Below, piece after piece: positions 52,071-60,187 of a stretch of DNA of 64,000 nucleotides (position 1 is its first letter; every line of letters begins with the position of its first letter). The DNA is taken from assembly GCA_910579615.1 (NCBI GenBank), contig CAJTUA010000001.1:62001-126000 (forward strand), in the 5' to 3' direction. The notes beneath the pieces are model-generated. The model did not search any database. It had not been told where the DNA came from and worked only from the letters and a program-made list of their open reading frames with translations. This DNA comes from an uncultured Lachnospiraceae bacterium. Lineage in GTDB: Bacteria; Bacillota; Clostridia; Lachnospirales; Lachnospiraceae. The position numbers were made by a program, and so were the translations under genes.

Positions 52071-53354
52071 TTACGCCTTGTGTTCCCGCACCTGCGTAAC
52101 TTCGGCAAAAATATCCCCGTCGCGCACCGAGACCACCAATCGCGTACCTTCCCCAACATCGCGAATGGAGGTAACATTCTTTTTTCCTGCCGCCACATAG
52201 GCATAGCCCTGGCTGAAACGCTCAAGCGGCGAGATTCCCTTCAGGCGCGCCGCGCAAAGCGCAAGCCGCGCATGTTTTTTTTCAAGCACCGCCTGCATCC
52301 GGGACGAAAGCCACTCCTGCGCACCAGAAAAACGCGCCTTTTTCTCTTTTAAAATTGCTTCCATCCGGTTTGCAATCGCCGCCCCTGCAAGCTCTGCCTT
52401 CTCCCTTTTTGCTGCTAACCTGCGCTGCGGGCTTAACAGGGAAAGCCGGTCCTTTTTTGCCTGTACCCTCCCCTTGTGCGCCTCAATCGCATCAAGCATC
52501 TGCCTTGTCATCTGTGCGTGATACCCTGCCAATGCCTCATCGAGCGCACGGATTTCATAGACAGCAAGCTCCGCGGCCGCCGACGGCGTCGGCGCGCGCA
52601 TGTCCGCCACATAATCAATCAATGTCACGTCCGTCTCATGCCCGACCCCGGAAATTACGGGTGTCGCACAGGCATACACGGCGCGCGCCACCGACTCCTC
52701 ATTGAACGCCCATAAATCTTCAATGGAGCCGCCCCCTCTTGCTACGATGATGATATCCACCCCGTACTTGTCCATCCGCCTTATGCCCCGCGCCACCGAC
52801 TCCGCCGCGCCAAAGCCCTGCACCTGCACCGGGGCTAACACAAGCTGCACGAACGGATTGCGCCGCGCCGCAATGTTGCGGATATCCTGCAGCGCCGCCC
52901 CCGTTTTCGCCGTCACAATCCCGATTTTTTTCGGGAAGGGCGGAATTGGCAGCTTGTGTGATTTCTCAAACATCCCCTGCTCATTCAGCTTTGCCTTGAG
53001 TTTCTCAAACCGCTCATAGAGCTGCCCGATGCCGTCAAGCACAATGCGCTGCGCATAAAGCTGATATTTCCCGTCGCGCTCATAGACCTGGATGCTGCCA
53101 GAAACAATAACCGCATCGCCCTCCCGCATTTGGAACGAAAGCCCCGCGCGCTGCCCGGCAAACATCACACATGCCATCTGGCTTGCCCCATCCTTTAACG
53201 TAAAATAGATATGCCCCGAGGTATGATACTTACAGTTCGAAACCTCACCCTTGATTGAAATCCGGTTCAGGAGCATATCTTTTATAAACATATTTTTAAT
53301 GTATCCATTGACCTGTGATACGGTATAAGCTTCTTTCATCTTCCGCCACTTCAT
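52071..53354 (-). CDS. xseA: Exodeoxyribonuclease VII large subunit
   Basis: The large subunit degrades single-stranded DNA in both directions. The 427-residue protein has an N-terminal OB fold (GEVSNCKYHTSGHIYFTLKD), the catalytic region with GIVTAKTGAALQDI and ARGGGSIEDLWAFNEE, and a C-terminal coiled coil. The first codon overlaps the nusB stop (ATGA). MKEAYTVSQ, five codons in, is an alternative start. Confidence 0.95.
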   Translation of the reverse strand: MKWRKMKEAYTVSQVNGYIKNMFIKDMLLNRISIKGEVSNCKYHTSGHIYFTLKDGASQMACVMFAGQRAGLSFQMREGDAVIVSGSIQVYERDGKYQLYAQRIVLDGIGQLYERFEKLKAKLNEQGMFEKSHKLPIPPFPKKIGIVTAKTGAALQDIRNIAARRNPFVQLVLAPVQVQGFGAAESVARGIRRMDKYGVDIIIVARGGGSIEDLWAFNEESVARAVYACATPVISGVGHETDVTLIDYVADMRAPTPSAAAELAVYEIRALDEALAGYHAQMTRQMLDAIEAHKGRVQAKKDRLSLLSPQRRLAAKREKAELAGAAIANRMEAILKEKKARFSGAQEWLSSRMQAVLEKKHARLALCAARLKGISPLERFSQGYAYVAAGKKNVTSIRDVGEGTRLVVSVRDGDIFAEVTQVREHKA

Positions 53355-53755
53355 TTCTGCGCAAGCTTCGCCAATACTCCGTTGATAAAGCCTGAGGAGG
53401 CATCCCCCCCGAATTTCTTCGCCAGCTCGACCGCCTCATTGATTGCAACCTTCTCCGGAATCTCGTCGTCGCACTTCATTTCAAAAACTGCAAGGCGCAG
53501 CAGGGAAAGCTCCACCTTCCCCATACGCCCAAGCTTCCAACCACTCGTTGCCTCCGACAAAACCTGGTCGATTGTCCCGAAGCTCTCCCGCACACGCGCA
53601 AAGCGGCTTTCAATATACGCTTTTTCTTTCTCCCCTGCACTTGTCATAAAGTTTTCAAAATAAAACCCATTCTGCTCCTGTATCTCACTGACATCATGAA
53701 ATTCGCTCTGGAACAGCATCACAAATACATGCTCCCTGATCTCTCGTCTGGTCAT
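53351..53755 (-). CDS. nusB: Transcription antitermination factor NusB
   Basis: The 134-residue all-helical protein has MTRREIREHVFVMLFQSEFH at its N-terminus and IPEKVAINEAVELAKKFGGD with GFINGVLAKLAQK at its C-terminus, all typical. It supports rRNA antitermination. It overlaps xseA by 4 bp and follows asp23. Confidence 0.96.
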   Translation of the reverse strand: MTRREIREHVFVMLFQSEFHDVSEIQEQNGFYFENFMTSAGEKEKAYIESRFARVRESFGTIDQVLSEATSGWKLGRMGKVELSLLRLAVFEMKCDDEIPEKVAINEAVELAKKFGGDASSGFINGVLAKLAQK

Positions 53756-53793
53756 CCCTTTACCATGCCCTTCCCTTTTGTTGTGAACCTGCC

Positions 53794-54183
53794 TTATTTC
53801 GTCTTCTCGGTCTCAACGCCGACAATCCGGATATTGACGCACTCTACATCAAGCCCTGTCATATTTTCAACCGCGTTCTTTACGCGTTCCTGGATTGCGC
53901 CACAGGTCTTCGGGATGCTGTAGCCGTACCGCATAATGACGGACAGCTCCGCATGTACCTTGCCGCGCATCAGTTCAATCTTTACGCCCTTGGAAAGATT
54001 TTTCACGCCGAGCTTTCCGACAATCTCATTTGTCAGGTTCCCCTGCATGGAGGCCACCCCCTCCACCTCGGTCGTCGCAAGCCCTGCAATCGTCGCGACA
54101 ACATCATCCGCAATCTTTACCTCACCAATCGGGCTTGATGTCTCCATCGTATATCCGTTTTCATTCTCATTCTCTCTGCTCAT
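53794..54183 (-). CDS. Asp23/Gls24 family envelope stress protein
   Basis: The 129-residue DUF322 protein starts MSRENENENGY after GGAGGGAATC. The conserved core is IGEVKIADDVVATIAGLAT, then GVASMQGNLTNEIVGKLG and ending with VNIRIVGVE. It is cytoplasmic or membrane-associated; in Firmicutes one paralogue (YqhY) commonly precedes nusB and is linked to control of fatty acid synthesis. It has its own promoter and leads the nusB-to-argR operon. Confidence 0.93.
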   Translation of the reverse strand: MSRENENENGYTMETSSPIGEVKIADDVVATIAGLATTEVEGVASMQGNLTNEIVGKLGVKNLSKGVKIELMRGKVHAELSVIMRYGYSIPKTCGAIQERVKNAVENMTGLDVECVNIRIVGVETEKTK

Positions 54184-54232
54184 GATTCCCTCCTGTGGTG
54201 TTTTTACAAAGTCATATCCACTCTTTTCCTCA

Positions 54233-54261
54233 ATTATACCAGAGAAATACCATGATTGCAA
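54233..54261 (-). promoter_or_regulatory. Sigma-A promoter of the asp23-nusB operon
   Basis: TTGCAA, 17 bp, TATAAT on the minus strand, about 50 bp before the asp23 start. Confidence 0.82.
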
Positions 54262-54262
54262 A

Positions 54263-54345
54263 GGAAATTTTCCCGTTCGGGAATTTCCTTGGAAATTTTC
54301 CCATTCCGGGATTTCCCTGGGAAGTTTTCCATTCCGGAATTTGCA
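54263..54345. repeat. Three tandem 28-bp palindromic repeats
   Basis: The units at 54263-54290, 54291-54318 and 54319-54345 share GGAAATTTTCCC, a TTC-type centre and GGGAATTTCC, each self-complementary. They lie directly upstream of the asp23 promoter and after the spoIIIAH terminator. Confidence 0.75.
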
Positions 54346-54348
54346 ATG

Positions 54349-54392
54349 CAAAAAAGGGGCATCCCAAGCCCCATGGCAGAGTTGCCCCTTTT
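54349..54392 (-). terminator. Terminator of the spoIIIA operon
   Basis: AAAAGGGGCA pairs with TGCCCCTTTT around about 24 nt, followed on the minus strand by TTTTTTG. Confidence 0.85.
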
Positions 54393-54397
54393 CAATC

Positions 54398-55240
54398 TTA
54401 TTCTTCCATGATTACGGTTGTAATGACAATCCCGTCCGCGCCGATGCCTGTCTTGCGGCTCACAATATCCTCTATCTGCGCAACCTGCTGTTCCGTGATG
54501 CTTGCCGCATTCACGACAACATCGACCTCTGTCTCTGAGAGTGTGACCACAACCCCGCCGTAGCCCTTTGCTTCAAGCAAAATCTCCGCCGCATTCTCGC
54601 ATTCCGCGCGTGCCGTCATCGCGATAATCTCATCAATTGCCTGCTGTTTGAGTTCATCTGCCACCGCACTGTCTGAGACAACGGACATTAAAAGCTCCTT
54701 GTTCTTTGCGCGCATCTGCTCCCTTGTAAGCTTTGCGCTTGAGAAAAAGCCGTTCTCGATTGTAACGCTTGTAAAGACCGCCTCGCCCGGTATCTCATTG
54801 CTGTCCGTTTCCGTGCTCGCGCCTTCCTTTGTGCCATCGTCCTTGCCTTCGTTCTCCTTTGCGTCATCCCCCGCACTCCCGGTATCCTTAGATTCCGCAT
54901 CGCCCGTAGCTTCATCTTTTTTTACGCTGTTGCTGTCCACCTCATCGCTTCCGTCCATTTTCCCTGCCGCCACACGGTTTTCCATCAAAACCATTTCCCC
55001 GGTGTCTGACATCTGGTACGTAAAATAGGAATCCTCCCCAATATCCTCTGCGGACAAATCCCCGTAGTCCTCATTCTCCCCTTCTTTGTTGTCCTCCAAA
55101 TACGAGTTCCCCGCAGTCAGGGCGGACTCATTCTCCCCTTCCTTGTCTGCATCCTTTGCAAAATTCAGATATCCGACCACCGCAATCATAATTGCCAACG
55201 CCGTGATGATAATCTGATTCTTTTTAAAAATCGTCTTCAT
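54398..55240 (-). CDS. spoIIIAH: Stage III sporulation protein AH
   Basis: SpoIIIAH is the mother-cell channel subunit that binds forespore SpoIIQ across the intermembrane space. The 280-residue protein has one N-terminal membrane helix (IIITALAIMIAVVGYLNFA). An unusually long acidic, Asp/Glu/Gly-rich linker of about 120 residues follows, then a C-terminal YscJ/FliF-like ring domain (LTREQMRAKNKELLM to GIGADGIVITTVIM). The linker is longer than in Bacillus and could extend reach between the membranes. Confidence 0.93.
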   Translation of the reverse strand: MKTIFKKNQIIITALAIMIAVVGYLNFAKDADKEGENESALTAGNSYLEDNKEGENEDYGDLSAEDIGEDSYFTYQMSDTGEMVLMENRVAAGKMDGSDEVDSNSVKKDEATGDAESKDTGSAGDDAKENEGKDDGTKEGASTETDSNEIPGEAVFTSVTIENGFFSSAKLTREQMRAKNKELLMSVVSDSAVADELKQQAIDEIIAMTARAECENAAEILLEAKGYGGVVVTLSETEVDVVVNAASITEQQVAQIEDIVSRKTGIGADGIVITTVIMEE

Positions 55241-55264
55241 TATGTAATCCCCTTTCCAATCTGA

Positions 55265-55825
55265 TTATTTCATTTCCAATACTACAATCCGATGCGCCGG
55301 CACGCCAAAAAGCGCCTCCGTGGCAGAAACAATGTCCATCACAATATCGTGATTTGCACCACCCTCGCAAACGATGAGAACGCCCGCCACCTGTGCCGTG
55401 TATTCTTTTGTCACAAACGGAGTCTTGTCGTTTTCATAGATTGTCTCCTCCTCCTTTTCCGAAGTGGTGCTTACCCTGCTGCCACCCGCGCCGTCCACTT
55501 CGCTCAGGGACTGGGTGCTTGTATTCTGGTCCTTTAATACTATTTTTTCTCCCTGGTCAGAAAGCGTAATCATGACCTTTGCTTCCCCCACACCCTTAAT
55601 CTGAAGAAGCAGCTCCTCCAATCGTTCCTCCAATTCTTTTGTTACACTTACCTCCACCTCCTTTGGCACTTCCTCCCGTGTGTTTTTTACTTCTTCCTTT
55701 TGTTCCCGCCCGCCATTTCCTGCAAACGAGAGCAAAAGCAGCCCCGCCGCCAGCAAAAGCAGACAAAGATTCTTTGTTCCGATTCCCGACCGCAGTGCTC
55801 TTAATTTTTCCTTCCACGGCACCAT
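55265..55825 (-). CDS. spoIIIAG: Stage III sporulation protein AG
   Basis: SpoIIIAG is the ring-forming component of the mother cell-forespore channel. The 186-residue protein has a membrane helix (NLCLLLLAAGLLLLSFAG) and a ring-building domain with IKGVGEAKVMITLSDQGEK and VLIVCEGGANHDIVMDIVSA. GGAGGAGTAGC precedes the ATG, one base after the spoIIIAF stop. Confidence 0.94.
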   Translation of the reverse strand: MVPWKEKLRALRSGIGTKNLCLLLLAAGLLLLSFAGNGGREQKEEVKNTREEVPKEVEVSVTKELEERLEELLLQIKGVGEAKVMITLSDQGEKIVLKDQNTSTQSLSEVDGAGGSRVSTTSEKEEETIYENDKTPFVTKEYTAQVAGVLIVCEGGANHDIVMDIVSATEALFGVPAHRIVVLEMK

Positions 55826-55826
55826 G

Positions 55827-56405
55827 CTACTCCTCCTTAATCACATTTATATGCGAAACATCCATATCGTAGAAGTCCGCAATCCGCATCTGCGCCACAA
55901 ATTCCAATACGGCATCCTCCCCGGAGCCGCCCTTTGTCTCTTCCTCCAGGGAAATGATGATTTCCGTAATCGAAATGCGTTTCTGCCCCGCCTCTTCCAT
56001 TTCCTTCCCATTTTCCCTCACCCACACGGTCATCCCCTCAATCATACCATTTTCACGCCAGAGCTGCACTTTTTCCACCGTCAGCTCCAGCCCGTAAAGC
56101 ACCTCAGAAAGCTGCCGCTTTACAAGCTCCTCATATTCCTTCAATACACCATCCTGCCACGCCTCATCTCCTTTTGTTTCCCCAAACGCAAAGTCCATCG
56201 TCAAATCCGCCCTTTTTAAAAGCCCGGCAAAATCCGTTCCGGACAGGCGGTGCAGCAGGGGTGCCGCAACCAGGAACACAAGGCACAGCCCTGCGGCAAG
56301 CTTTAAGTATTTCCGGTATTTTTCCCCTGCAAGCTTAAAGAGGAGTTCCTTCACCAACAAAAAAACAATAATCTGGCGCGCCCAGTCGTATAAACTGTCA
56401 AGCAT
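55827..56405 (-). CDS. spoIIIAF: Stage III sporulation protein AF
   Basis: The 192-residue protein has two N-terminal membrane helices (WARQIIVFLLVKELLFKLA and LKLAAGLCLVFLVAAPLL) and a soluble C-terminal domain, as in the family. GGAGAACAC precedes the start. Unlike typical operons, it is separated from spoIIIAE by about 200 bp of tandem repeat elements. Confidence 0.92.
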   Translation of the reverse strand: MLDSLYDWARQIIVFLLVKELLFKLAGEKYRKYLKLAAGLCLVFLVAAPLLHRLSGTDFAGLLKRADLTMDFAFGETKGDEAWQDGVLKEYEELVKRQLSEVLYGLELTVEKVQLWRENGMIEGMTVWVRENGKEMEEAGQKRISITEIIISLEEETKGGSGEDAVLEFVAQMRIADFYDMDVSHINVIKEE

Positions 56406-56422
56406 GTGTTCTCCTTATTTTG

Positions 56423-56480
56423 AGTTCCGCAGCTTCCCTCCCAAAAATTCCATTGGGGGTCGTGCGGGAATCTGCTGTTT
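56423..56480 (-). repeat. Dispersed structured element, copy 8, internally deleted
   Basis: It is identical to copy 9 except for a missing internal stretch of about 42 bp. The arms GCAGCTTCCC and GGGAATCTGC remain (one mismatch) with only CTCCCAAAAATTCC-type sequence between. It ends about 15 bp before the spoIIIAF start. Confidence 0.75.
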
Positions 56481-56482
56481 AA

Positions 56483-56581
56483 AGTTCCGCAGCTTCCCTC
56501 CCGCCCCTTAACCGGCAATGGCATTTTTCTTCGCTTCTCTTCGAAAAATTCCATTGGGGGTCGTGCGGGAATCTGCTGTTT
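56483..56581 (-). repeat. Dispersed structured element, copy 9, full length
   Basis: The outer arms GCAGCTTCCC and GGGAATCTGC pair with one mismatch. The inner arms AATGGCATTTTTC and GAAAAATTCCATT pair around TTCGCTTCTCTTC. It is followed by AAAGTTCCGCA, a third copy of the end motif, near the spoIIIAE stop. Confidence 0.78.
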
Positions 56582-56601
56582 TTAAAGTTCCGCACGGTTC
56601 C

Positions 56602-57765
56602 TTACGAGGTTGCCCGCAGCAGCACGGCGAACATCAGCAAAAACAGCACGGCGCCTGCGAAAAGTGTCTGGAACAGCATTGTCACCCCCTCCGCCGCTTC
56701 CGAAAGGCAGTTTACAATGCGCCGGTCCGCCACCGGTTCTACCGCCGCCGCTTCCGCCCGGTAGCAGATGCTTACGGCAAGCACGCGCAAAAGCGGCACG
56801 ATGCAGATAAAAGCAACCACAAGCATCCCTCCCGTTCCAACTGCATTCTTGATTACATTGCCCGCGCCGTATACGGTCTCGGCGACCCCGCGGAACAGAT
56901 TGCCAAGTCCCGGAATCATCTCCGATACCCTTATGACCGAGCCGCGCTTTAACGCGTCAACCGCCGGGGTGATAAAACCGAGCAGCGTGCTTGCGGCAGC
57001 CACCGCGGACAGCGCCAGTTTCAGGAAAAAACGCACCCCTTTGGCAAGCAATTCGGTCATTTTCCCAAGCGGCTCCTCCTTCGTCAGATGATTGGCAAGA
57101 ACCGTCATCATATAAATGTGGATGACGGGCAGGAGGATGGAAACAAGGAAATAATCGACCGCCGCAAGCAGCATAAAAAGCACCGCCGCCGCGGACTGCG
57201 AAGTAATGCTGCCGGTCGAAAAGGCAAGGGTTCCACAGAAAACCGGAATCAGCACCTTCATAAAACCAAGCAGCGTGCCAAGCGTATCCTCCACCAGGCT
57301 GCTCATGGAAAGATACCCCGATGCCAGCATGGAAAACAACAGCAGGTATGATACATAATAACCGCTCTCCGAAACCTGCCCGTCGCGGAACGCCTTCGCA
57401 AATCCATTGAAAATCGAGGTCAGAAGCACCAGGGCAAAAATCTGTACGAAATCCCCACGCAGCTTGTCCACCTGCCCGAAAAGCCCCTGGGCAATTGTTT
57501 TCACGAAATCCGAAACCGAAAATGCACTCTCACCGGAAAGAACCGCCCATATATAATCCGTCAGGCTGAATTTTTCCGCGCGCAGGATATCCTGCACGGT
57601 GCGCTCAAGCGCCCCATATTCCTCCCCCGCCATAAGTTCTTCGACATATTCCTGCCCTGCCTCCGACGCATATGCGCGCACATCCCTGCATGATACCGCG
57701 AAACTTCCCGCAAAAACAGCCAAAAATAAAAGAAACCTTCCCCACAGCTTTTTTTTGTCCTTCAC
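56602..57765 (-). CDS. spoIIIAE: Stage III sporulation protein AE
   Basis: This 387-residue multi-pass membrane protein of the SpoIIIA channel has a signal-like N-terminus (FLLFLAVFAGSFAVSC) and roughly eight hydrophobic segments. The start is GTG (VKDKKKLWGRF) after GGAGGAATTTTTGCC, overlapping the spoIIIAD stop by 4 bp. A longer open frame upstream overlaps spoIIIAD and is not supported. Confidence 0.94.
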   Translation of the reverse strand: MKDKKKLWGRFLLFLAVFAGSFAVSCRDVRAYASEAGQEYVEELMAGEEYGALERTVQDILRAEKFSLTDYIWAVLSGESAFSVSDFVKTIAQGLFGQVDKLRGDFVQIFALVLLTSIFNGFAKAFRDGQVSESGYYVSYLLLFSMLASGYLSMSSLVEDTLGTLLGFMKVLIPVFCGTLAFSTGSITSQSAAAVLFMLLAAVDYFLVSILLPVIHIYMMTVLANHLTKEEPLGKMTELLAKGVRFFLKLALSAVAAASTLLGFITPAVDALKRGSVIRVSEMIPGLGNLFRGVAETVYGAGNVIKNAVGTGGMLVVAFICIVPLLRVLAVSICYRAEAAAVEPVADRRIVNCLSEAAEGVTMLFQTLFAGAVLFLLMFAVLLRATS

Positions 57766-58142
57766 GGCAAAAATTCCTCCACTACCTCCAAAAGTGCCAG
57801 AAGAATGGGCAGGCTGACCGCCATAATTGTCAGCTTCCCCGCCAGCTCCACCTGCCCTGCGACCGCCGAAAACCCGGCATCCCGGCAAAGGTCAGCAGAA
57901 AACTCCGTCAGATATGTAATCCCCACAATGCGCAGAAGTACCGGAAGATACTCGCTGCCTGCGCCGAGATATCCCTGGAAGCGGTTGATTGCCGCAAGAA
58001 TCACCTCAAGCTTTGAGATACCAAACAAAAAAATCAGAAGACAGCCCGCCATGCTGATATAAACCGCGAACTCCGCTTTCTCGTTTTTCAGAAGCAGCGC
58101 GCATAGCACCGCCACAATCCCCGCAAGCGCAATTTTAACCAT
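57762..58142 (-). CDS. spoIIIAD: Stage III sporulation protein AD
   Basis: This 126-residue protein has four predicted membrane helices, beginning MVKIALAGIVAVLCALLLKN, with the conserved VGITYLTEFSADLCRDAG segment. It overlaps spoIIIAE. GGAGGAAAGAT precedes the start. A 148-bp gap separates it from spoIIIAC, which is unusual because the two are normally nearly contiguous. Confidence 0.95.
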   Translation of the reverse strand: MVKIALAGIVAVLCALLLKNEKAEFAVYISMAGCLLIFLFGISKLEVILAAINRFQGYLGAGSEYLPVLLRIVGITYLTEFSADLCRDAGFSAVAGQVELAGKLTIMAVSLPILLALLEVVEEFLP

Positions 58143-58290
58143 ATCTTTCCTCCTCTTTGCCTTCCACCCTGCAGTCTTTCCCTGCCAAAAAGCTTTAAAA
58201 TAATGAAAACCTTAAAAATTATTTTTTGCAGTCCCGAAACCAGAGCCTTCTGCACCCAAGGCACAAAACCGCAAATCACATAACAACAAA

Positions 58291-58485
58291 TCAAAGGGAA
58301 AAGAGCTCCTGGATTGTCTCAAAAAGTTCCGCGATATACGGCACAATCCAGAACAAAACAACCAAAAGACCCGCAAGGCTGACCAAAAATGCCTGGTCCT
58401 CCCGCCCGGAATGCTTTAAAATCTGATTGAGCACCGATACCAAAATACCGACCGCCGCAATTTTAAATATTAACTGAATGGTCAT
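58291..58485 (-). CDS. spoIIIAC: Stage III sporulation protein AC
   Basis: This 64-residue protein has two membrane helices (IFKIAAVGILVSVLNQIL and FLVSLAGLLVVLFWIV) with the conserved HSGREDQAF link. Start MTIQLIFK. It follows spoIIIAB by 15 bp. Confidence 0.95.
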   Translation of the reverse strand: MTIQLIFKIAAVGILVSVLNQILKHSGREDQAFLVSLAGLLVVLFWIVPYIAELFETIQELFSL

Positions 58486-58500
58486 ATCCTACCTCATTTC

Positions 58501-59022
58501 CTAGAGTAAAAGCACTAACAGAAATATTCCCGCAAGGATTCCCATGCGTCTGCAAAGCGCCATTTTCTCCCCGTTTTCCTGCGCAAGTTCTTTGATTACC
58601 TGCGCGGACTGCTCCAGATACCACTCAATTGCCGTTACCTGAAGGTTGTCATCCATCCGCCCACACATGCCGGAAAGCTGCTCTAACAGTGCAATATCCT
58701 TCCGTTTCAGCGCACTCTTTTTACAGGTTTTATGTAGCTCCTCGCAAAATACCCGTTCAAAGCTTTCCGTTTCGTGTGCATAGAGCCGCTCCGAAACCGT
58801 GGCAAAAAAGTCTGAAAATTCCCCCTGCTCCCTGCCCGCCGCCGTAAAAAACGCTTCCGGCAGGCTGCTTTTCTGATAGCGGATATCCCCCTGGATTAGC
58901 AAAAATGCGGCATAAAGCCCCCGAAGCTGCCTCTCCCTGCGCCCAACCTCAGAAGCCGCAAAAAAACCGATACCGGTACAGGCCAAAAGCACTGCCGCGC
59001 TGCCTGTAAGCTTTAAAAGCAT
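58501..59022 (-). CDS. spoIIIAB: Stage III sporulation protein AB
   Basis: The 173-residue protein has N- and C-terminal hydrophobic segments (LTGSAAVLLACTGIGFFAA and MGILAGIFLLVLLL) flanking a helical soluble part, resembling type II secretion F-like proteins. It overlaps spoIIIAA by 10 bp. Confidence 0.93.
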   Translation of the reverse strand: MLLKLTGSAAVLLACTGIGFFAASEVGRRERQLRGLYAAFLLIQGDIRYQKSSLPEAFFTAAGREQGEFSDFFATVSERLYAHETESFERVFCEELHKTCKKSALKRKDIALLEQLSGMCGRMDDNLQVTAIEWYLEQSAQVIKELAQENGEKMALCRRMGILAGIFLLVLLL

Positions 59023-59939
59023 GCCAGCCTCCTCCCCTCCCCGTCAAGCACCTCGCGCACGCTAATCCTTCCTCCCTTCTTCCAGAAAATGAGGTAGCGC
59101 TCAAACAATCCTGCCTGGCAGATTTCCCTAAGCCCCGGCTTTTGCTGCAGTTCCCTGAAATCCTCCCCGTGCACGGTTGCAAGCAGGACACAGCCGCAGT
59201 GCAGCGCATACCGCAGGGCATAAAGGTCATCCTGCTTCCCAATCTCATCGACCGCAAGCACCTCCGGCGCCATGGAACGAATCAAAAGCAGCATACCTTC
59301 TGCCTTCGGGCAGCAGTCAAGCACATCCGTGCGCAGCCCGACATCGTACTGCGGCACCCCCATGCTGCACGCCGCAATCTCAGAACGCTCGTCCACCACA
59401 CCGACGGTCTTTCCCCCGTCTGAGAGCTGGCGCACCACATCGCGCAGCATTGTCGTTTTCCCGCAGCCCGGCGGCGCAACGAAAAGTGTATTATATACCT
59501 TTTCCCCTTCCTGGATATATGGCATCAGCCTGTCCGCACAGCCAGTGACCGGATGGGCAAAACGGATATTCAGGCAGGTGATATACTTCATGCTCCGGAT
59601 GTGGTTCTCCTCTAACACCACCCGCCCGCAAATGCCAACCCTGTGCCCGCCAGACAACGTGATATATCCCTGGCGCACCTCCTCCCCGAACGCATACAGG
59701 GAGTAATTGCTGATATATTCCACCGTCTCGTGCAGCTCATTTTTCCGGACAATGTACGCCCGTGCCACCTTTCTTGTCAGCTGCCCTTCCTGTGTTACAA
59801 AAAACTCCCCTGATGCGGTATGGAGAATGAGCGGCTTTTCCGCCCGCAGGCGAATCTCAAAAATCTCCTCCGGTTTCACCTGCAGCTTTTGCAGGATTGT
59901 CCTCAAATGTGCCGCCATAATTTTTAAAATCGTCTCCAT
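59013..59939 (-). CDS. spoIIIAA: Stage III sporulation protein AA (ATPase)
   Basis: SpoIIIAA is the cytosolic ATPase thought to power the SpoIIIA channel, related to type II/IV secretion ATPases. The 308-residue protein has Walker A VAPPGCGKTTMLRD and Walker B region EVLAVDEIGKQDDLYAL. GGGGGATACG precedes the start. It is the first gene of the eight-gene operon, with a sigma-E-like promoter at 59996-60023. Confidence 0.96.
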   Translation of the reverse strand: METILKIMAAHLRTILQKLQVKPEEIFEIRLRAEKPLILHTASGEFFVTQEGQLTRKVARAYIVRKNELHETVEYISNYSLYAFGEEVRQGYITLSGGHRVGICGRVVLEENHIRSMKYITCLNIRFAHPVTGCADRLMPYIQEGEKVYNTLFVAPPGCGKTTMLRDVVRQLSDGGKTVGVVDERSEIAACSMGVPQYDVGLRTDVLDCCPKAEGMLLLIRSMAPEVLAVDEIGKQDDLYALRYALHCGCVLLATVHGEDFRELQQKPGLREICQAGLFERYLIFWKKGGRISVREVLDGEGRRLACF

Positions 59940-59995
59940 CGTATCCCCCGCTTTTTCCTTATTACAGCCACGGTCCTAATGCGGCTGTTTGTCTA

Positions 59996-60023
59996 AATAT
60001 ATGCCTGTCCGATGGGAATATGA
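59996..60023 (-). promoter_or_regulatory. Putative sigma-E promoter of the spoIIIA operon
   Basis: TCATATT, 13 bp, CATATATT on the minus strand, close to the sigma-E pattern (ATA-type -35 and CATACAAT-type -10). The start lies about 55 bp downstream. Confidence 0.55.
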
Positions 60024-60109
60024 CATTTTTTCTTGAAGTTTCCGTATTTTGTTCCCGGCGGGAAATGGTCGCTTTTGGGGAGGGCGGTTTTCAGGAAGTG
60101 CTTTTGCGG

Positions 60110-60138
60110 TTGAATTCTTCCGCCAAATATGTTAGACT
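60110..60138 (+). promoter_or_regulatory. Sigma-A promoter of aroE
   Basis: TTGAAT, 17 bp, TAGACT. A CCCGCA/TGCGGG hairpin follows in the leader just before the AAGGAG ribosome-binding site. Confidence 0.65.
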
Positions 60139-60187
60139 TTAGAGAATAAAACCCGCAGCGTATGCGGGATTTCATAAGGAGATTACA

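Noticed and set aside
54263..54345. Possible CRISPR array
   Set aside because: Three repeats directly abut with no spacers and there is no cas gene; it is a simple tandem palindrome.
57766..57888. N-terminal extension of spoIIIAE
   Set aside because: The extension overlaps spoIIIAD and is Gly-rich; GTG at 57765 with GGAGG and a 4-bp overlap is the better start.
58088..58294. 68-codon frame between spoIIIAC and spoIIIAD
   Set aside because: It overlaps the start of spoIIIAD, has a TTG start without a ribosome-binding site and shows no family resemblance, so it was kept only as a note on the gap.
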